Shown one piece after another: positions 36,769 through 44,954 of a stretch of DNA of 64,000 bases (positions are counted from its first letter, which is position 1; each line of letters begins with the position of its first letter). The translations under genes and the position numbers were made by a program. The notes under the pieces are model-generated. The model saw only the letters and a program-made list of their open reading frames with translations. It searched no databases and was not told where the DNA came from. Origin of the DNA: Vibrio cyclitrophicus (GTDB taxonomy: Bacteria; Pseudomonadota; Gammaproteobacteria; Enterobacterales; Vibrionaceae); contig CP065367.1 of the NCBI GenBank assembly GCA_023206055.1, forward strand, positions 1,488,001 to 1,552,000, written 5' to 3'.

Positions 36769-37408
36769 GGCTTTGGTCTCCCATGTGAACTTTAAGTTTG
36801 GCTAAAGCGAGTCTCAGACGTGACTTCACTGTTCCAAGTGGGACGCCAAGTTGCTGAGCGAGTTGCTCTTGAGAAAGCTCTTGAAAGTAAACGCCTTTGA
36901 CGATGGTTTTCTGAGCGAGAGGCAACTTTTCTATTTGAGTCATTACGTGTCGGCTCATCAAATGATCACCGAATGGCAAATCTTCACTTTGAGATTCGGC
37001 TACCATCGCATCGATTGGCCAGATATCGTCGGCTATCGTTTGTTCGGCTTTCGCTTTCACTTTACGCAACATGTCGAACGCTGCGTTACGCATTACCGTG
37101 TAGACCCAAGTGGTCGCAGCACCTTTGTCTACATTGTAGAGATGTGCTTTTTTCCAAACATTAGTCATCGTGTCTTGAACTAGTTCGTTGGCAGCAGCTT
37201 CGCCACCCAACTTACTGATGCCAAAACGCTTAATCTTAGGAGCGAAGAACTTGAACAAACAGGTGAACGCCTGCTTGTCTCTATCTGTACCAACCAACAT
37301 CAACCAGCTCGAAAGCTCTGTCGGTACTTTGTTGTCTGTAGGTACTTTGTTATCGGGAATAATGACATGCTCCTTGCCGTTCCCTGAACTTCTGCTTTCC
37401 ACTTGCAT
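36761..37408 (-). CDS. rpoE: ECF sigma factor, RpoE/ECF11 type
   Basis: A 215-residue group 4 sigma factor with region 2 (FFAPKIKRFGISKLG, ELVQDTMTNVWKKAHLY) and region 4 (LPLAQKTIVKGVYFQELSQEQLAQQLGVPLGTVKSRLRLAL). With its ChrR partner it forms the singlet oxygen-responsive system. A TGATCC -35 candidate upstream suggests autoregulation. It is distinct from the RseA-controlled envelope RpoE of Vibrio, so the symbol follows the alphaproteobacterial usage. Confidence 0.9.
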   Translation of the reverse strand: MQVESRSSGNGKEHVIIPDNKVPTDNKVPTELSSWLMLVGTDRDKQAFTCLFKFFAPKIKRFGISKLGGEAAANELVQDTMTNVWKKAHLYNVDKGAATTWVYTVMRNAAFDMLRKVKAKAEQTIADDIWPIDAMVAESQSEDLPFGDHLMSRHVMTQIEKLPLAQKTIVKGVYFQELSQEQLAQQLGVPLGTVKSRLRLALAKLKVHMGDQSHD

Positions 37409-37437
37409 AGTAACTAACCATCATGCGAATTTGATAG

Positions 37438-37467
37438 GCACTACGTGTAAAGAAAAAGTCGGGATCA
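37438..37467 (-). promoter_or_regulatory. Candidate ECF11 promoter of the sigma-chrR operon
   Basis: On the minus strand TGATCC lies 18 bases before TAGTGC, about 30 bases upstream of the sigma factor start. TGATCC is the -35 motif known for the RpoE-ChrR system; the -10 match is weaker. This would make the operon autoregulated. Confidence 0.55.
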
Positions 37468-37518
37468 CTTTAATTTAAATTAATTTCCACTATACAAAAT
37501 TATAGTGAATAAAAGTGC

Positions 37519-38139
37519 TTATTGCCCCGTAATGATTTGATTCAAAAAAGGAACTAGAGACGGGAAACTGGCTGGCTCAGTAAATTCTGTTTTCTTTTCC
37601 AATGGGATAGGCATCATTTCGAGCAATCGCGCACAGATCCATTGTGTGCTCTCGAAATCTGGAGAGGGATAGAGTGTTCTTATCGAATCGTGGTCGCGAA
37701 ACAACTGAACCAAAAATGCAGCAAACACGTTGGGTACTTTATAGTCATGAGTAGGCCAGTGAGGTAACAAGCTGAATTGGCTTTTAATCAGATCATCAAC
37801 GTCTCGAAACGAACCATGTAACTGCACCAATTTTTCGCCTTCGACATCAATTTCCAAGATTTGGTCATCAGACATATTGAAATCGACGATGGTCACCTTT
37901 GTCCCCCAAGAACTAAGATCATCAGAGTTAGAGTTGTCTTGAGTGGCGATAATGAAACCATCGCCCTGCGCTGCGTGAGCGATCATCGCTAGATACTTTG
38001 GCTCAAAAATGCGCAGTCTTTGTCTACCTCCCGGTAGAAGGAAGATAGGGAGAGGAAACACTGCGAGCTCTAGAGAAGACTCTACGGGTGTTTCTAGTTC
38101 GGCGTCTGTCCGCGTGGTCTTCCTAGGTGAATTTGGCAC
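37519..38139 (-). CDS. LON substrate-binding domain protein
   Basis: A 206-residue protein with the LON N-terminal domain (LAVFPLPIFLLPGGRQRLRIFEPKYLAMI), lacking the ATPase and protease domains of Lon. Stand-alone proteins of this type are widespread and their role is not settled. It lies upstream of the sigma-chrR operon on the same strand, and its promoter region has an ECF11-like element, so it may belong to the same regulon. Confidence 0.85.
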   Translation of the reverse strand: MPNSPRKTTRTDAELETPVESSLELAVFPLPIFLLPGGRQRLRIFEPKYLAMIAHAAQGDGFIIATQDNSNSDDLSSWGTKVTIVDFNMSDDQILEIDVEGEKLVQLHGSFRDVDDLIKSQFSLLPHWPTHDYKVPNVFAAFLVQLFRDHDSIRTLYPSPDFESTQWICARLLEMMPIPLEKKTEFTEPASFPSLVPFLNQIITGQ

Positions 38140-38172
38140 ATAGCACTCCTTAGTTCTAATGTGATTTGAGAA

Positions 38173-38202
38173 GATATACGCGAGGAGGGTGGTGTTCGAT
38201 CA
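38173..38202 (-). promoter_or_regulatory. Candidate ECF11-like promoter of the LON-domain gene
   Basis: On the minus strand TGATCG, 18 bases, then TATATC, about 34 bases upstream of the LON-domain gene start. The -35 differs from TGATCC at one base and the spacing equals that at the sigma gene. TATATC could also be read by the housekeeping sigma. Confidence 0.4.
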
Positions 38203-38391
38203 ATTCGCTTCGGCTTATGTTTGCAAAGGGATAGGTATTTTGTTGCACCTGTTCATAAATTCATTGTTTTTACCTTTTCTCATACGCGTCATTAGGTAAT
38301 ATATGTACAAATAGTAAGCGAATGGGTAGTCGCCAAACGATGCTTCTATCTGACGTTCTTCTATACCTAACATCGCATCAAAGGAATGGTC

Positions 38392-38778
38392 ATGATTGTT
38401 ATTTATGGTATCAAAGAGTGCTTAAATCCAATTAAGTTGCAGCTCTCTAATGTGTTGCAGCAGTGCTTGAACAGTGAGATGGGGTTACCCGATGACAAGC
38501 GAGCACATCGATTTGTGCCATTGGAGCGAGATGACTTTTTTTATCCCGAAGGGCGAACAGAAGCTTACACCGTCATTGAGATCAATATGATGGAAGGTCG
38601 AGCGGTAAACACCAAAAAGCGCCTGATTAAGAAGATATTCTCAGAAATAGAGAAACAACTGGCCATCTCTCCCATTGATATCGAGATCACCATTAAGGAG
38701 CAGCCATCGCACTGCTGGGGGTTTCGAGGCATGACCGGCGATGAAGCTCAAGATCTGAAGTATAAAGTGAAGGTCTAG
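38392..38778 (+). CDS. Tautomerase-family protein
   Basis: A 128-residue protein of the Tautomerase_2 type (SRAHRFVPLERDDFFYPEGR-like core, EINMMEGRAVNTKKRLIKKIF, ITIKEQPSHCWGFRGMTGDEA). These are short alpha-beta proteins in the 4-OT/MIF superfamily; the activity of this subgroup is not defined. ATG 38392 is used because AAAGGA then has a 6-base spacing; ATG 38386 immediately abuts the site. Confidence 0.78.
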   Translation: MIVIYGIKECLNPIKLQLSNVLQQCLNSEMGLPDDKRAHRFVPLERDDFFYPEGRTEAYTVIEINMMEGRAVNTKKRLIKKIFSEIEKQLAISPIDIEITIKEQPSHCWGFRGMTGDEAQDLKYKVKV

Positions 38779-38825
38779 GGTTTAAACTCTTAACTCTTAA
38801 CTCTTAAGCTAATCTATCGAGTTAC

Positions 38826-38856
38826 GGCTTTGGGATTTGATGCCAAAGCCTTTTTT
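38826..38856 (+). terminator. Rho-independent terminator
   Basis: Stem GGCTTTGG / CCAAAGCC with a nine-base loop followed by TTTTTT. Just upstream, at 38784-38806, is a run of AACTCTT heptamers (three copies). Confidence 0.85.
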
Positions 38857-38876
38857 CTCGCTCTCGGCGCTAACCT

Positions 38877-39674
38877 TTAAGCACCGTCACTCTCTTTTAA
38901 ATACTGATGCCAATTTTCATGGATCACGTCAAAGTGCTCGACACAGAACTCTTTCCTATCTTTCAAATAGTCGTTTTCCACCTCGTCGAGCAAGTTCTTA
39001 TAGGCATCGGGATCGCTGCCATACACCAAGCATAAAGTGGAGAAGTAACGCTGCAGGTCGAAACTGTGCTCGTCGATGTATTCCCCCAAGTCGTAATATT
39101 CCGGGCGGTCTTCTGACTCGAAAGCGAACATGTCTGCAGCGCTGATAGCGGCATCGGCTCCATGCTCTACGTAGTTAAGCAGTAGCACGGTTGCTAGGTT
39201 ATCAACTGCATCTTCTTCTTTACCCAATATGGCAATGTTCTGATCTTCGATATACGCGTGCCCAGCTTCGTGCAGCAGGGTGTGCAGCAAGGTATCAATA
39301 GCGCCGGTTTGCGCTGACTTCCCGTACTCTTTTTCGTATTGGTTCTTCTCGAAATAATTGAGTGACTCAGCGTAAAAGCTATAAGGGATCAGCACTTGAT
39401 GGGTTTGTGGATCGTAGAGTGGTCCTTCTTCCCCGCCATATTGAATGGTTAATGGTTTCTCAAACATGAACAGTTGGTTTGATAGGTCGACCACGATGTC
39501 ATTAACACCGCTGTTTTGAATTTCGCGTTTGAGCTGTTCTTCTTCAACATTTTGCGGTGCAGAGTACTCGACGATTAGGTTACTTTGGGTTGTTTGTTCA
39601 CTAGATGCATAAGTTGCGGTAAACATTGCACTCAGGGCTAGGCTGCAGGTCAATGTTCGTTTCAATAATGTCAT
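38877..39674 (-). CDS. DUF4344 putative metallopeptidase, exported
   Basis: A 265-residue protein with an N-terminal signal peptide (LTCSLALSAMFTATYASS, cleaved near residue 25). The zinc-protease motif HEAGH is in TLLHTLLHEAGHAYIED, with a downstream Glu in ATVLLLNYVEHG. This matches DUF4344 (putative metallopeptidase). It probably acts in the periplasm; substrate unknown. It is a single gene convergent with the tautomerase gene. Confidence 0.85.
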   Translation of the reverse strand: MTLLKRTLTCSLALSAMFTATYASSEQTTQSNLIVEYSAPQNVEEEQLKREIQNSGVNDIVVDLSNQLFMFEKPLTIQYGGEEGPLYDPQTHQVLIPYSFYAESLNYFEKNQYEKEYGKSAQTGAIDTLLHTLLHEAGHAYIEDQNIAILGKEEDAVDNLATVLLLNYVEHGADAAISAADMFAFESEDRPEYYDLGEYIDEHSFDLQRYFSTLCLVYGSDPDAYKNLLDEVENDYLKDRKEFCVEHFDVIHENWHQYLKESDGA

Positions 39675-40001
39675 CGGCTATCCTTGTGATTACGTTGCGA
39701 ATCAGAGTCGTTGCTGGGGGTAACAACTCCAAGCTGTGTACCCTGATTTAGTTACTGCGTTAGAGTATAAGTTTAGACGGAATTTTGATGCATCGAGGAC
39801 TGCAATTTTTGAAGTAGACGCTATCCTATCAATGAACAATCCGCTGAGAGGTTCGCCACAAAGAATAGGCAAGCTGAATGAGCGGTGTAGATGTGATTCG
39901 TTTCTGTTGGTAATTAACAGATAAATTTCGGTTCAACAGAACCCTTGTGCTATACTCCGCGCCCCAATCCGAATTGGCTTGTTTAATCTTAGGAAATTAT
40001 T
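39675..40001. other. Intergenic region upstream of yibL
   Basis: 327 bases with no gene I can support. The right part holds a TATACT -10 element at about 39950, which fits the yibL promoter. A 62-codon frame at 39736-39924 has no ribosome binding site or family resemblance and was not called. Confidence 0.5.
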
Positions 40002-40358
40002 ATGAGTGTTAAAAACGAACTTCAACAAATTAACAACCGTCTAGACAAGTGTCGCCACAAGCTAGATGCTGCTAAAACTCGTAATGATCGTCCTGTTGTT
40101 CGTCAGTTCGAGGAAGAGATTAAGAAGCTAACTAAGAAAATTGCCCAGCTTAAACACAAAGAAAGCTTTGATGTGAACCAAGAGCGTAAGTCTCTGGTTG
40201 ATATGCCATTTAGCCGTGAAATCACTAAGGCTGAGCAAGCGGATATGGGTAAACTGAAAAAGTCTGTTAAAGGACTCGTAATTGTTCACCCAATGACGAA
40301 GGTCGGTAAAGAACTTCGCATTGAAGTTATGACTGGTTACGCACCGAAAAAATTCTAA
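40002..40358 (+). CDS. yibL: YibL family ribosome-associated protein
   Basis: A 118-residue basic protein with a coiled-coil N-terminal half (NELQQINNRLDKCRHKLDAAKTRNDRPVVRQFEEEIKKL) and a C-terminal part with LVDMPFSREITKAEQADMGKLKKSVKGLVIVHPMT. The length and sequence match YibL, found associated with ribosomes in E. coli. Good RBS (TTAGGAAATT). It is single and followed by a strong terminator. Confidence 0.9.
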   Translation: MSVKNELQQINNRLDKCRHKLDAAKTRNDRPVVRQFEEEIKKLTKKIAQLKHKESFDVNQERKSLVDMPFSREITKAEQADMGKLKKSVKGLVIVHPMTKVGKELRIEVMTGYAPKKF

Positions 40359-40381
40359 TTACCAGCGATGGTGATGAAAGA

Positions 40382-40404
40382 GGAGCTAGAAATAGCTCCT
40401 TTTT
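40382..40404 (+). terminator. Rho-independent terminator
   Basis: GGAGCTA-GAAA-TAGCTCC followed by TTTTT, 24 bases after yibL. Confidence 0.92.
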
Positions 40405-40460
40405 GCTTTTTTAGGTATTAAGAAAGCAGAGTCAGCGGCATAGATACTCACGCCGTTTTC

Positions 40461-40512
40461 AACTTTTAGGAGGTGATTATTGTCACAAATCCTTTTATCT
40501 CCTATAAAAGTT
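40461..40512 (+). repeat. Inverted repeat in the gltS leader
   Basis: AACTTTTAGGAG pairs with CTCCTATAAAAGTT, leaving a two-base bulge, across a 26-base loop. It lies 160 bases before gltS in a 316-base gap with no gene. It may be an RNA leader structure or an operator. Confidence 0.4.
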
Positions 40513-40674
40513 AACGTGCTACTAACATGGCACTAAGCGATCGCAGTAATGTGTTCGCTTTTCGAATCCACACTTTCTCTCCAGTTTGTATAAATATAGG
40601 TAGAGCAGCACAAATAATTACAGATAAAACTAGACTCATTAGGGAAGATGAGAACGTAAAAAAATAGAGGTTAT

Positions 40675-41901
40675 ATGAATCAATTAATTTCAATTGGACC
40701 ACTAGAATCCTTCCTAATCGCGATTAGTGTTTTGTTTCTAGGTCATTTCGTCAATGCAAAGCTTCCGATTCTCAAAAAGTACAACATTCCAGAGCCCATT
40801 GTCGGCGGCTTGATTGTCGCTTTTGCTATTACAGCCCTGCACTTTAACGGCCTTGATCTTGAGTTTTCTTTGCCCCTGCAGAACACGTTTATGTTGATGT
40901 TCTTTGCAACGGTCGGCCTTGCGGCTAACTACACGCAGCTGATAAAAGGTGGCGCTAAGGTATTCCTATTCTTAGGGGTAGCGTCGGTTTACATCATTAT
41001 CCAAAACGGTGTAGGCGTAACTTTAGCAACGGCACTAGGCCTTGAACCCTTGATGGGTTTGATTGCTGGCTCTATCACTCTTTCGGGTGGTCACGGCACA
41101 GGCGCGGCTTGGTCTCAAACTTTTGCAGATACGTTTGGCATTGCAAATACGCTAGAAATCGCAATGGCTTCAGCGACCTTTGGTTTGATTATCGGTGGTA
41201 TTATCGGTAGCCCTGTGGCGCAAAAGCTGATTGATAAAAACCAGCTTGAATCTGAGTACGGCACAGGCACGCAAACGCACGAACGCTTCCCTGAACTGGT
41301 TACTTACAACGAGTATGAAGAAGACAAAGTGACGGCGAAGAAGGTGATTGAAGTGTTGTTCATCCTTCTTATCTGTATTACGGGTGCGAAGTACCTAGAG
41401 CAGTGGGTGGCGACTTTTGAAATTTCTTGGTTGATGATTCCTGACTTCGTTTACGCGTTGTTTATCGGTGTGTTCATCACTAACGTGTTTGAAGTCACTA
41501 AGCTGCATAAGACGGATAGCGAAACGGTCGATATTCTTGGTACGGTGTCATTGTCACTATTCCTAGCAATGGCGCTAATGAGCCTTAAGCTGTGGAACAT
41601 CTTTGACCTTGCGATTCCGTTCTTGGTTATCCTTGCGGTTCAGGCGGTTGTACTGGGTATTTTCTCTTACTTTGTGACGTTCAAAGTAATGGGTTCTAAC
41701 TACGACGCAGCGGTTATGGCGGGTGGCCACTGTGGTTTCGGCTTAGGTGCAACACCAACAGCGGTAATGAACATGGGCTCTTTGGTGAACCGTTTCGGTC
41801 CGTCACCACAAGCCTTCATGGTTGTGCCAATCGTGGGTGCCTTCTTTATCGATATCGTTAACCTGATTATCCTGCAAGGGTACATCTCGTTTATTGGTTA
41901 A
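40675..41901 (+). CDS. gltS: Sodium/glutamate symporter
   Basis: A 408-residue GltS with ten or more membrane helices. Conserved motifs include GGLIVAFAITALHFNG, SGGHGTGAAWSQTF and AGGHCGFGLGATPTAVMNM. It imports glutamate with sodium, a sensible choice for a marine bacterium. ATG 40675 has a GAGG element upstream. Single gene with terminator. Confidence 0.92.
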   Translation: MNQLISIGPLESFLIAISVLFLGHFVNAKLPILKKYNIPEPIVGGLIVAFAITALHFNGLDLEFSLPLQNTFMLMFFATVGLAANYTQLIKGGAKVFLFLGVASVYIIIQNGVGVTLATALGLEPLMGLIAGSITLSGGHGTGAAWSQTFADTFGIANTLEIAMASATFGLIIGGIIGSPVAQKLIDKNQLESEYGTGTQTHERFPELVTYNEYEEDKVTAKKVIEVLFILLICITGAKYLEQWVATFEISWLMIPDFVYALFIGVFITNVFEVTKLHKTDSETVDILGTVSLSLFLAMALMSLKLWNIFDLAIPFLVILAVQAVVLGIFSYFVTFKVMGSNYDAAVMAGGHCGFGLGATPTAVMNMGSLVNRFGPSPQAFMVVPIVGAFFIDIVNLIILQGYISFIG

Positions 41902-41953
41902 TGTTCTCCTCTGCTTAAACGCGATGAGCTAGTCGCACTAAGATGAATACAAG

Positions 41954-41980
41954 AAAGCCAGTCTGTTGACTGGCTTTTTT
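41954..41980 (+). terminator. Rho-independent terminator
   Basis: Stem AAAGCCAGTC / GACTGGCTTT with TGTT loop and TTTTTT tail, 52 bases after gltS, close to the convergent norW gene. Confidence 0.9.
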
Positions 41981-42001
41981 ATTGTCTAGCGAATGCCTAG
42001 C

Positions 42002-43171
42002 TTATGCTGGAGAGCTGGTCTGGAGTTCCTTAAGCAGAGGGAATGCAGCTTTGGTGTGTTCTCCCGTGACAATGAACCCAACCAACTGATCATCTTCATT
42101 GAAGCCTTTAGCGATAATGCCTTTTGGGTCGAATCGCGTTTCCCAACTCTGAGCAGTTTGAATATCACGCCCTGCGAGTTGAATCGGGTAGCTCGGTGTT
42201 TTCACCTTAGTGATGATGTGAGGCAAACTGAGCGTTGCTTCGCCCACTTTGATGTCGCCTTTATCCATAGCCAGCTGCTTAGCCAACACATTTGCCGACA
42301 AGATTACTGGCTGCAAATAGGCCATCACTCGACCTTCGATTTCGACGCAGTCACCAATCGCATACACATTCTCGGCACTGGTTCTCATGGTGTTATCGAC
42401 CACAACCCCTCTGTTTACTTCTATTCCCGCTTGTTTGGCTAACAGCGTGTTTGGTCTTAGCCCTGCTGCGGCAATTACGATATCGGTTCGTATTAATCGA
42501 GAAGAAGTAGTTTGCAACCTCACCCCATTAGGGAGATAAGTTGCGCGACACACTGCAGAATCGGTTTCAACGGTGACGCCTGCTTTTCTTAACTCTCTTT
42601 CTAACTCTAGGGACACGAAAGGTGGCACCAAGTTATTTAGCAAGTAACTCGCGGGTTCGATGATGGTGACATCTTTGCCTGCGGTTTGAAGGTCGAAGGC
42701 GAGCTCAACGCCGATCAAGCCTCCGCCAATCACGGTGATTCGTTGTGCGTCATCAACCTGAGCTTTGTGTTTCTCGAACTCTTCCAAACTATTGAGAGTA
42801 ATGGTCGCGCTGCGTTTTAACCCTTCCGCTGGTGGTATGAAGGGCGTTGCGCCTGTCGCTAATACCAACTTTGAATAGTGGATGATTTGGCCATCAACAT
42901 GAACACACTGCTGAACAGTATCTACCTCGCTCACGAGTGCTTTGGTTTTGATGACCACGTTGTATTGTTCAGCCAACTGTTGAGCATTATGTATCGACAA
43001 TGCTTCTGGTGTTTGCGCCTGACTGAACGCGTGCGAAAGATTCGGCTTACTGTACTCAACCCCGGCATCGGCGGTGATCATAGTAATTGCGATATCTTGG
43101 TTAAGTTTACGTACCATCTTAATGGTTTGTAGGGCAGCGAAACCGCCACCCACAATAACAATGTTCGACAT
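42002..43171 (-). CDS. norW: NADH:flavorubredoxin reductase
   Basis: A 389-residue FAD/NAD reductase with two nucleotide-binding motifs: IVIVGGGFAALQTIK at the start and ITVIGGGLIGVELAFDL in the middle, plus NVYAIGDCVEI. It is the electron donor to NorV in nitric oxide reduction. ATG 43171 lies one base after the norV stop; the frame upstream opens at 43186. The product is 1170 bases, typical for norW. Confidence 0.92.
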   Translation of the reverse strand: MSNIVIVGGGFAALQTIKMVRKLNQDIAITMITADAGVEYSKPNLSHAFSQAQTPEALSIHNAQQLAEQYNVVIKTKALVSEVDTVQQCVHVDGQIIHYSKLVLATGATPFIPPAEGLKRSATITLNSLEEFEKHKAQVDDAQRITVIGGGLIGVELAFDLQTAGKDVTIIEPASYLLNNLVPPFVSLELERELRKAGVTVETDSAVCRATYLPNGVRLQTTSSRLIRTDIVIAAAGLRPNTLLAKQAGIEVNRGVVVDNTMRTSAENVYAIGDCVEIEGRVMAYLQPVILSANVLAKQLAMDKGDIKVGEATLSLPHIITKVKTPSYPIQLAGRDIQTAQSWETRFDPKGIIAKGFNEDDQLVGFIVTGEHTKAAFPLLKELQTSSPA

Positions 43172-43172
43172 G

Positions 43173-44678
43173 CTACTTCTCCACAAACACTTCTTTGCCT
43201 AAATGGCATTCAGGGCAAAGGAAATCATCAGGTACTTGTGCCCATGGGGTTCCCGGTTCAACGCCTTGGTAGGGTTCGCCTAGTTGTGGGTCGTACACCC
43301 ATTCACACACGGTGCAACGCCAGCAAGTGCAATCTGCACTATGGACAGGCTTGTCTTGTGCTTCTTCTAACTTCTGCTCTGTCGTGTCTTTGAGCTCGGT
43401 AGTGGTGTTCCCCGGTGCTGGTGTGGCTTCGAGCGGTGTTACATTGCGTGATACTTGTTTTGGTGTGCTCACTTCATCGGCTTCTGCACGCCACACCTCA
43501 GCCAGTGTCATGCCGTAATCGATACATTGGCGAAGGGCTTCTGTGTCTGGTTTCCAGTGGATGTGTTGTGGTGCGCTGACTTCGAAGTTGGCTTCACGTA
43601 GGCGAGCATCGATGCGTTTAACTGCGCCACCTGTCCAACCTGAAGAACCGAATGCAGCGGCTCTTTTTTCTGCGAAACGTAGGCCATGTATTTCTTCAAG
43701 CAAAGCTGCGATCTGCGGCATCATTACATTGTTCATGGTCGATGAACCAACGAGCACACCTTTTGAACGAAAGATGTTGGCAAGGATGTCGTTTTTATCG
43801 TGCTTAGAGATATTGAACACCTTGATCGCCGTTTCTGGGCTGCCTTTACGGATCCCTTTAGCGATAGCATCTGCCATCATGCGGGTATTGTTCGACATGG
43901 TGTCGTAGACAATGGTGATGCGATCTTCTTTGTAGGCTTTCGACCATTCGTAGTATTGCTCAACGATTTGAGTCGCGTTGTCACGCCAAATGCAGCCGTG
44001 AGAAGTCGCAATTACATCGATCGGCACGCCTAAGCTCAACACTTCTTCAATCTTTGCTTTAACCAGCGGCGCAAACGGTGTCAGGATGTTCGAGAAGTAA
44101 CGCAGACATTGTTCATGCAGCTCAACTTGGTCTAGCTGGTCATTGAATAGATTTTCGTCGCAGTAGTGTTGGCCGAAAGCGTCGTTACTAAACAGGATTT
44201 TATCACCAGTTAAGTAAGTCGCCATTGAATCTGGCCAATGCAGCATCTTCATCTCAACAAAGATAAGTTGCTTGCCATTACCCACATCGAGCGTGTCGCC
44301 AGTTTTAACGGTTCTGAAGTTCCAATCTGGTTGATGGTGATGGCCAACAATCGAGTTAACACCAGCTTCTGTGCAGTAAACAGGTGTGTTTGGAATTTTG
44401 GCTAATAGTGCAGAAAGGGCTCCGGAGTGGTCTTCCTCGGCATGCTGACAAATGATGTAGTCGATCTCGTTGATGTCGATTTCCATCTCAAGGTTTGCAA
44501 GGAATTGCTCAGTAAAGCGATGATCAACGGTATCGACAAGCACCGTTTTCTCTTCACGGATCAGGTACGAGTTATAGCTGGTACCTTTGTTCATGTGGTA
44601 TTCCTTACCATGGAAGTGCTCGGTTTCCCAGTCGTGGACACCAACCCAATGAACATTTGATTTAACGTGAATAGTCAT
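43173..44678 (-). CDS. norV: Anaerobic nitric oxide reductase flavorubredoxin
   Basis: A 501-residue flavodiiron protein. The metallo-lactamase domain carries the di-iron motif HAEEDHSGAL with further ligands (H and D in the SMATYLTGDKILFSNDAFGQHYCDE region), a flavodoxin domain follows (ITIVYDTMSNNTRMMADAI), and the C-terminal rubredoxin has CWRCTVCEWVYDP and CPECH. It reduces NO to N2O under anoxia with NorW as reductase. The upstream region carries a sigma-54 promoter and NorR-type sites. Confidence 0.95.
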   Translation of the reverse strand: MTIHVKSNVHWVGVHDWETEHFHGKEYHMNKGTSYNSYLIREEKTVLVDTVDHRFTEQFLANLEMEIDINEIDYIICQHAEEDHSGALSALLAKIPNTPVYCTEAGVNSIVGHHHQPDWNFRTVKTGDTLDVGNGKQLIFVEMKMLHWPDSMATYLTGDKILFSNDAFGQHYCDENLFNDQLDQVELHEQCLRYFSNILTPFAPLVKAKIEEVLSLGVPIDVIATSHGCIWRDNATQIVEQYYEWSKAYKEDRITIVYDTMSNNTRMMADAIAKGIRKGSPETAIKVFNISKHDKNDILANIFRSKGVLVGSSTMNNVMMPQIAALLEEIHGLRFAEKRAAAFGSSGWTGGAVKRIDARLREANFEVSAPQHIHWKPDTEALRQCIDYGMTLAEVWRAEADEVSTPKQVSRNVTPLEATPAPGNTTTELKDTTEQKLEEAQDKPVHSADCTCWRCTVCEWVYDPQLGEPYQGVEPGTPWAQVPDDFLCPECHLGKEVFVEK

Positions 44679-44714
44679 AATGATAATACCTTATTTAAAT
44701 ATCTAAGGCTCTCA

Positions 44715-44732
44715 TTGCACTAGTTGTGCCAT
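44715..44732 (-). promoter_or_regulatory. Sigma-54 promoter of norVW
   Basis: On the minus strand ATGGCACAACTAGTGCA has GG and GC twelve bases apart, matching the sigma-54 -24/-12 element, about 40 bases upstream of norV. NorR-dependent norVW transcription needs sigma-54. Confidence 0.75.
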
Positions 44733-44785
44733 GTTTTTAACTTATTGTTTTATATGAAATTTATTGCCATTTAACTCTAAGTGGT

Positions 44786-44841
44786 GTCTTTATGACTTAT
44801 TGATTTTTGCAATCATATTGATATTAATGCGTCTTTATGAC
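44786..44841. promoter_or_regulatory. Two NorR-type enhancer sites
   Basis: Two identical GTCTTTATGAC elements at 44786-44796 and 44831-44841, 45 bases apart. Each fits the GT-N7-AC core of NorR sites and lies 60-110 bases upstream of the sigma-54 promoter. Enteric norV has three such sites; I see two. Confidence 0.65.
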
Positions 44842-44878
44842 TTGTTTGTGGATATTGGCTTGGATAAATAACAGATAT

Positions 44879-44904
44879 AAAAAAGGCCAGACAAGCGTCT
44901 GGCC
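44879..44904 (-). terminator. Rho-independent terminator of the nitroreductase gene
   Basis: GGCCAGAC / GTCTGGCC with a four-base loop; on the minus strand the T run (44884-44879) follows the stem. Confidence 0.88.
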
Positions 44905-44954
44905 AAATAAAGCAGTGCGATTTGTTTGTTTTAGCTATTACAGCGTAGTAGCTG

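Noticed and set aside
39736..39924. 62-codon frame upstream of yibL
   Set aside because: No ribosome binding site, and the frame looks like non-coding sequence near the yibL promoter.
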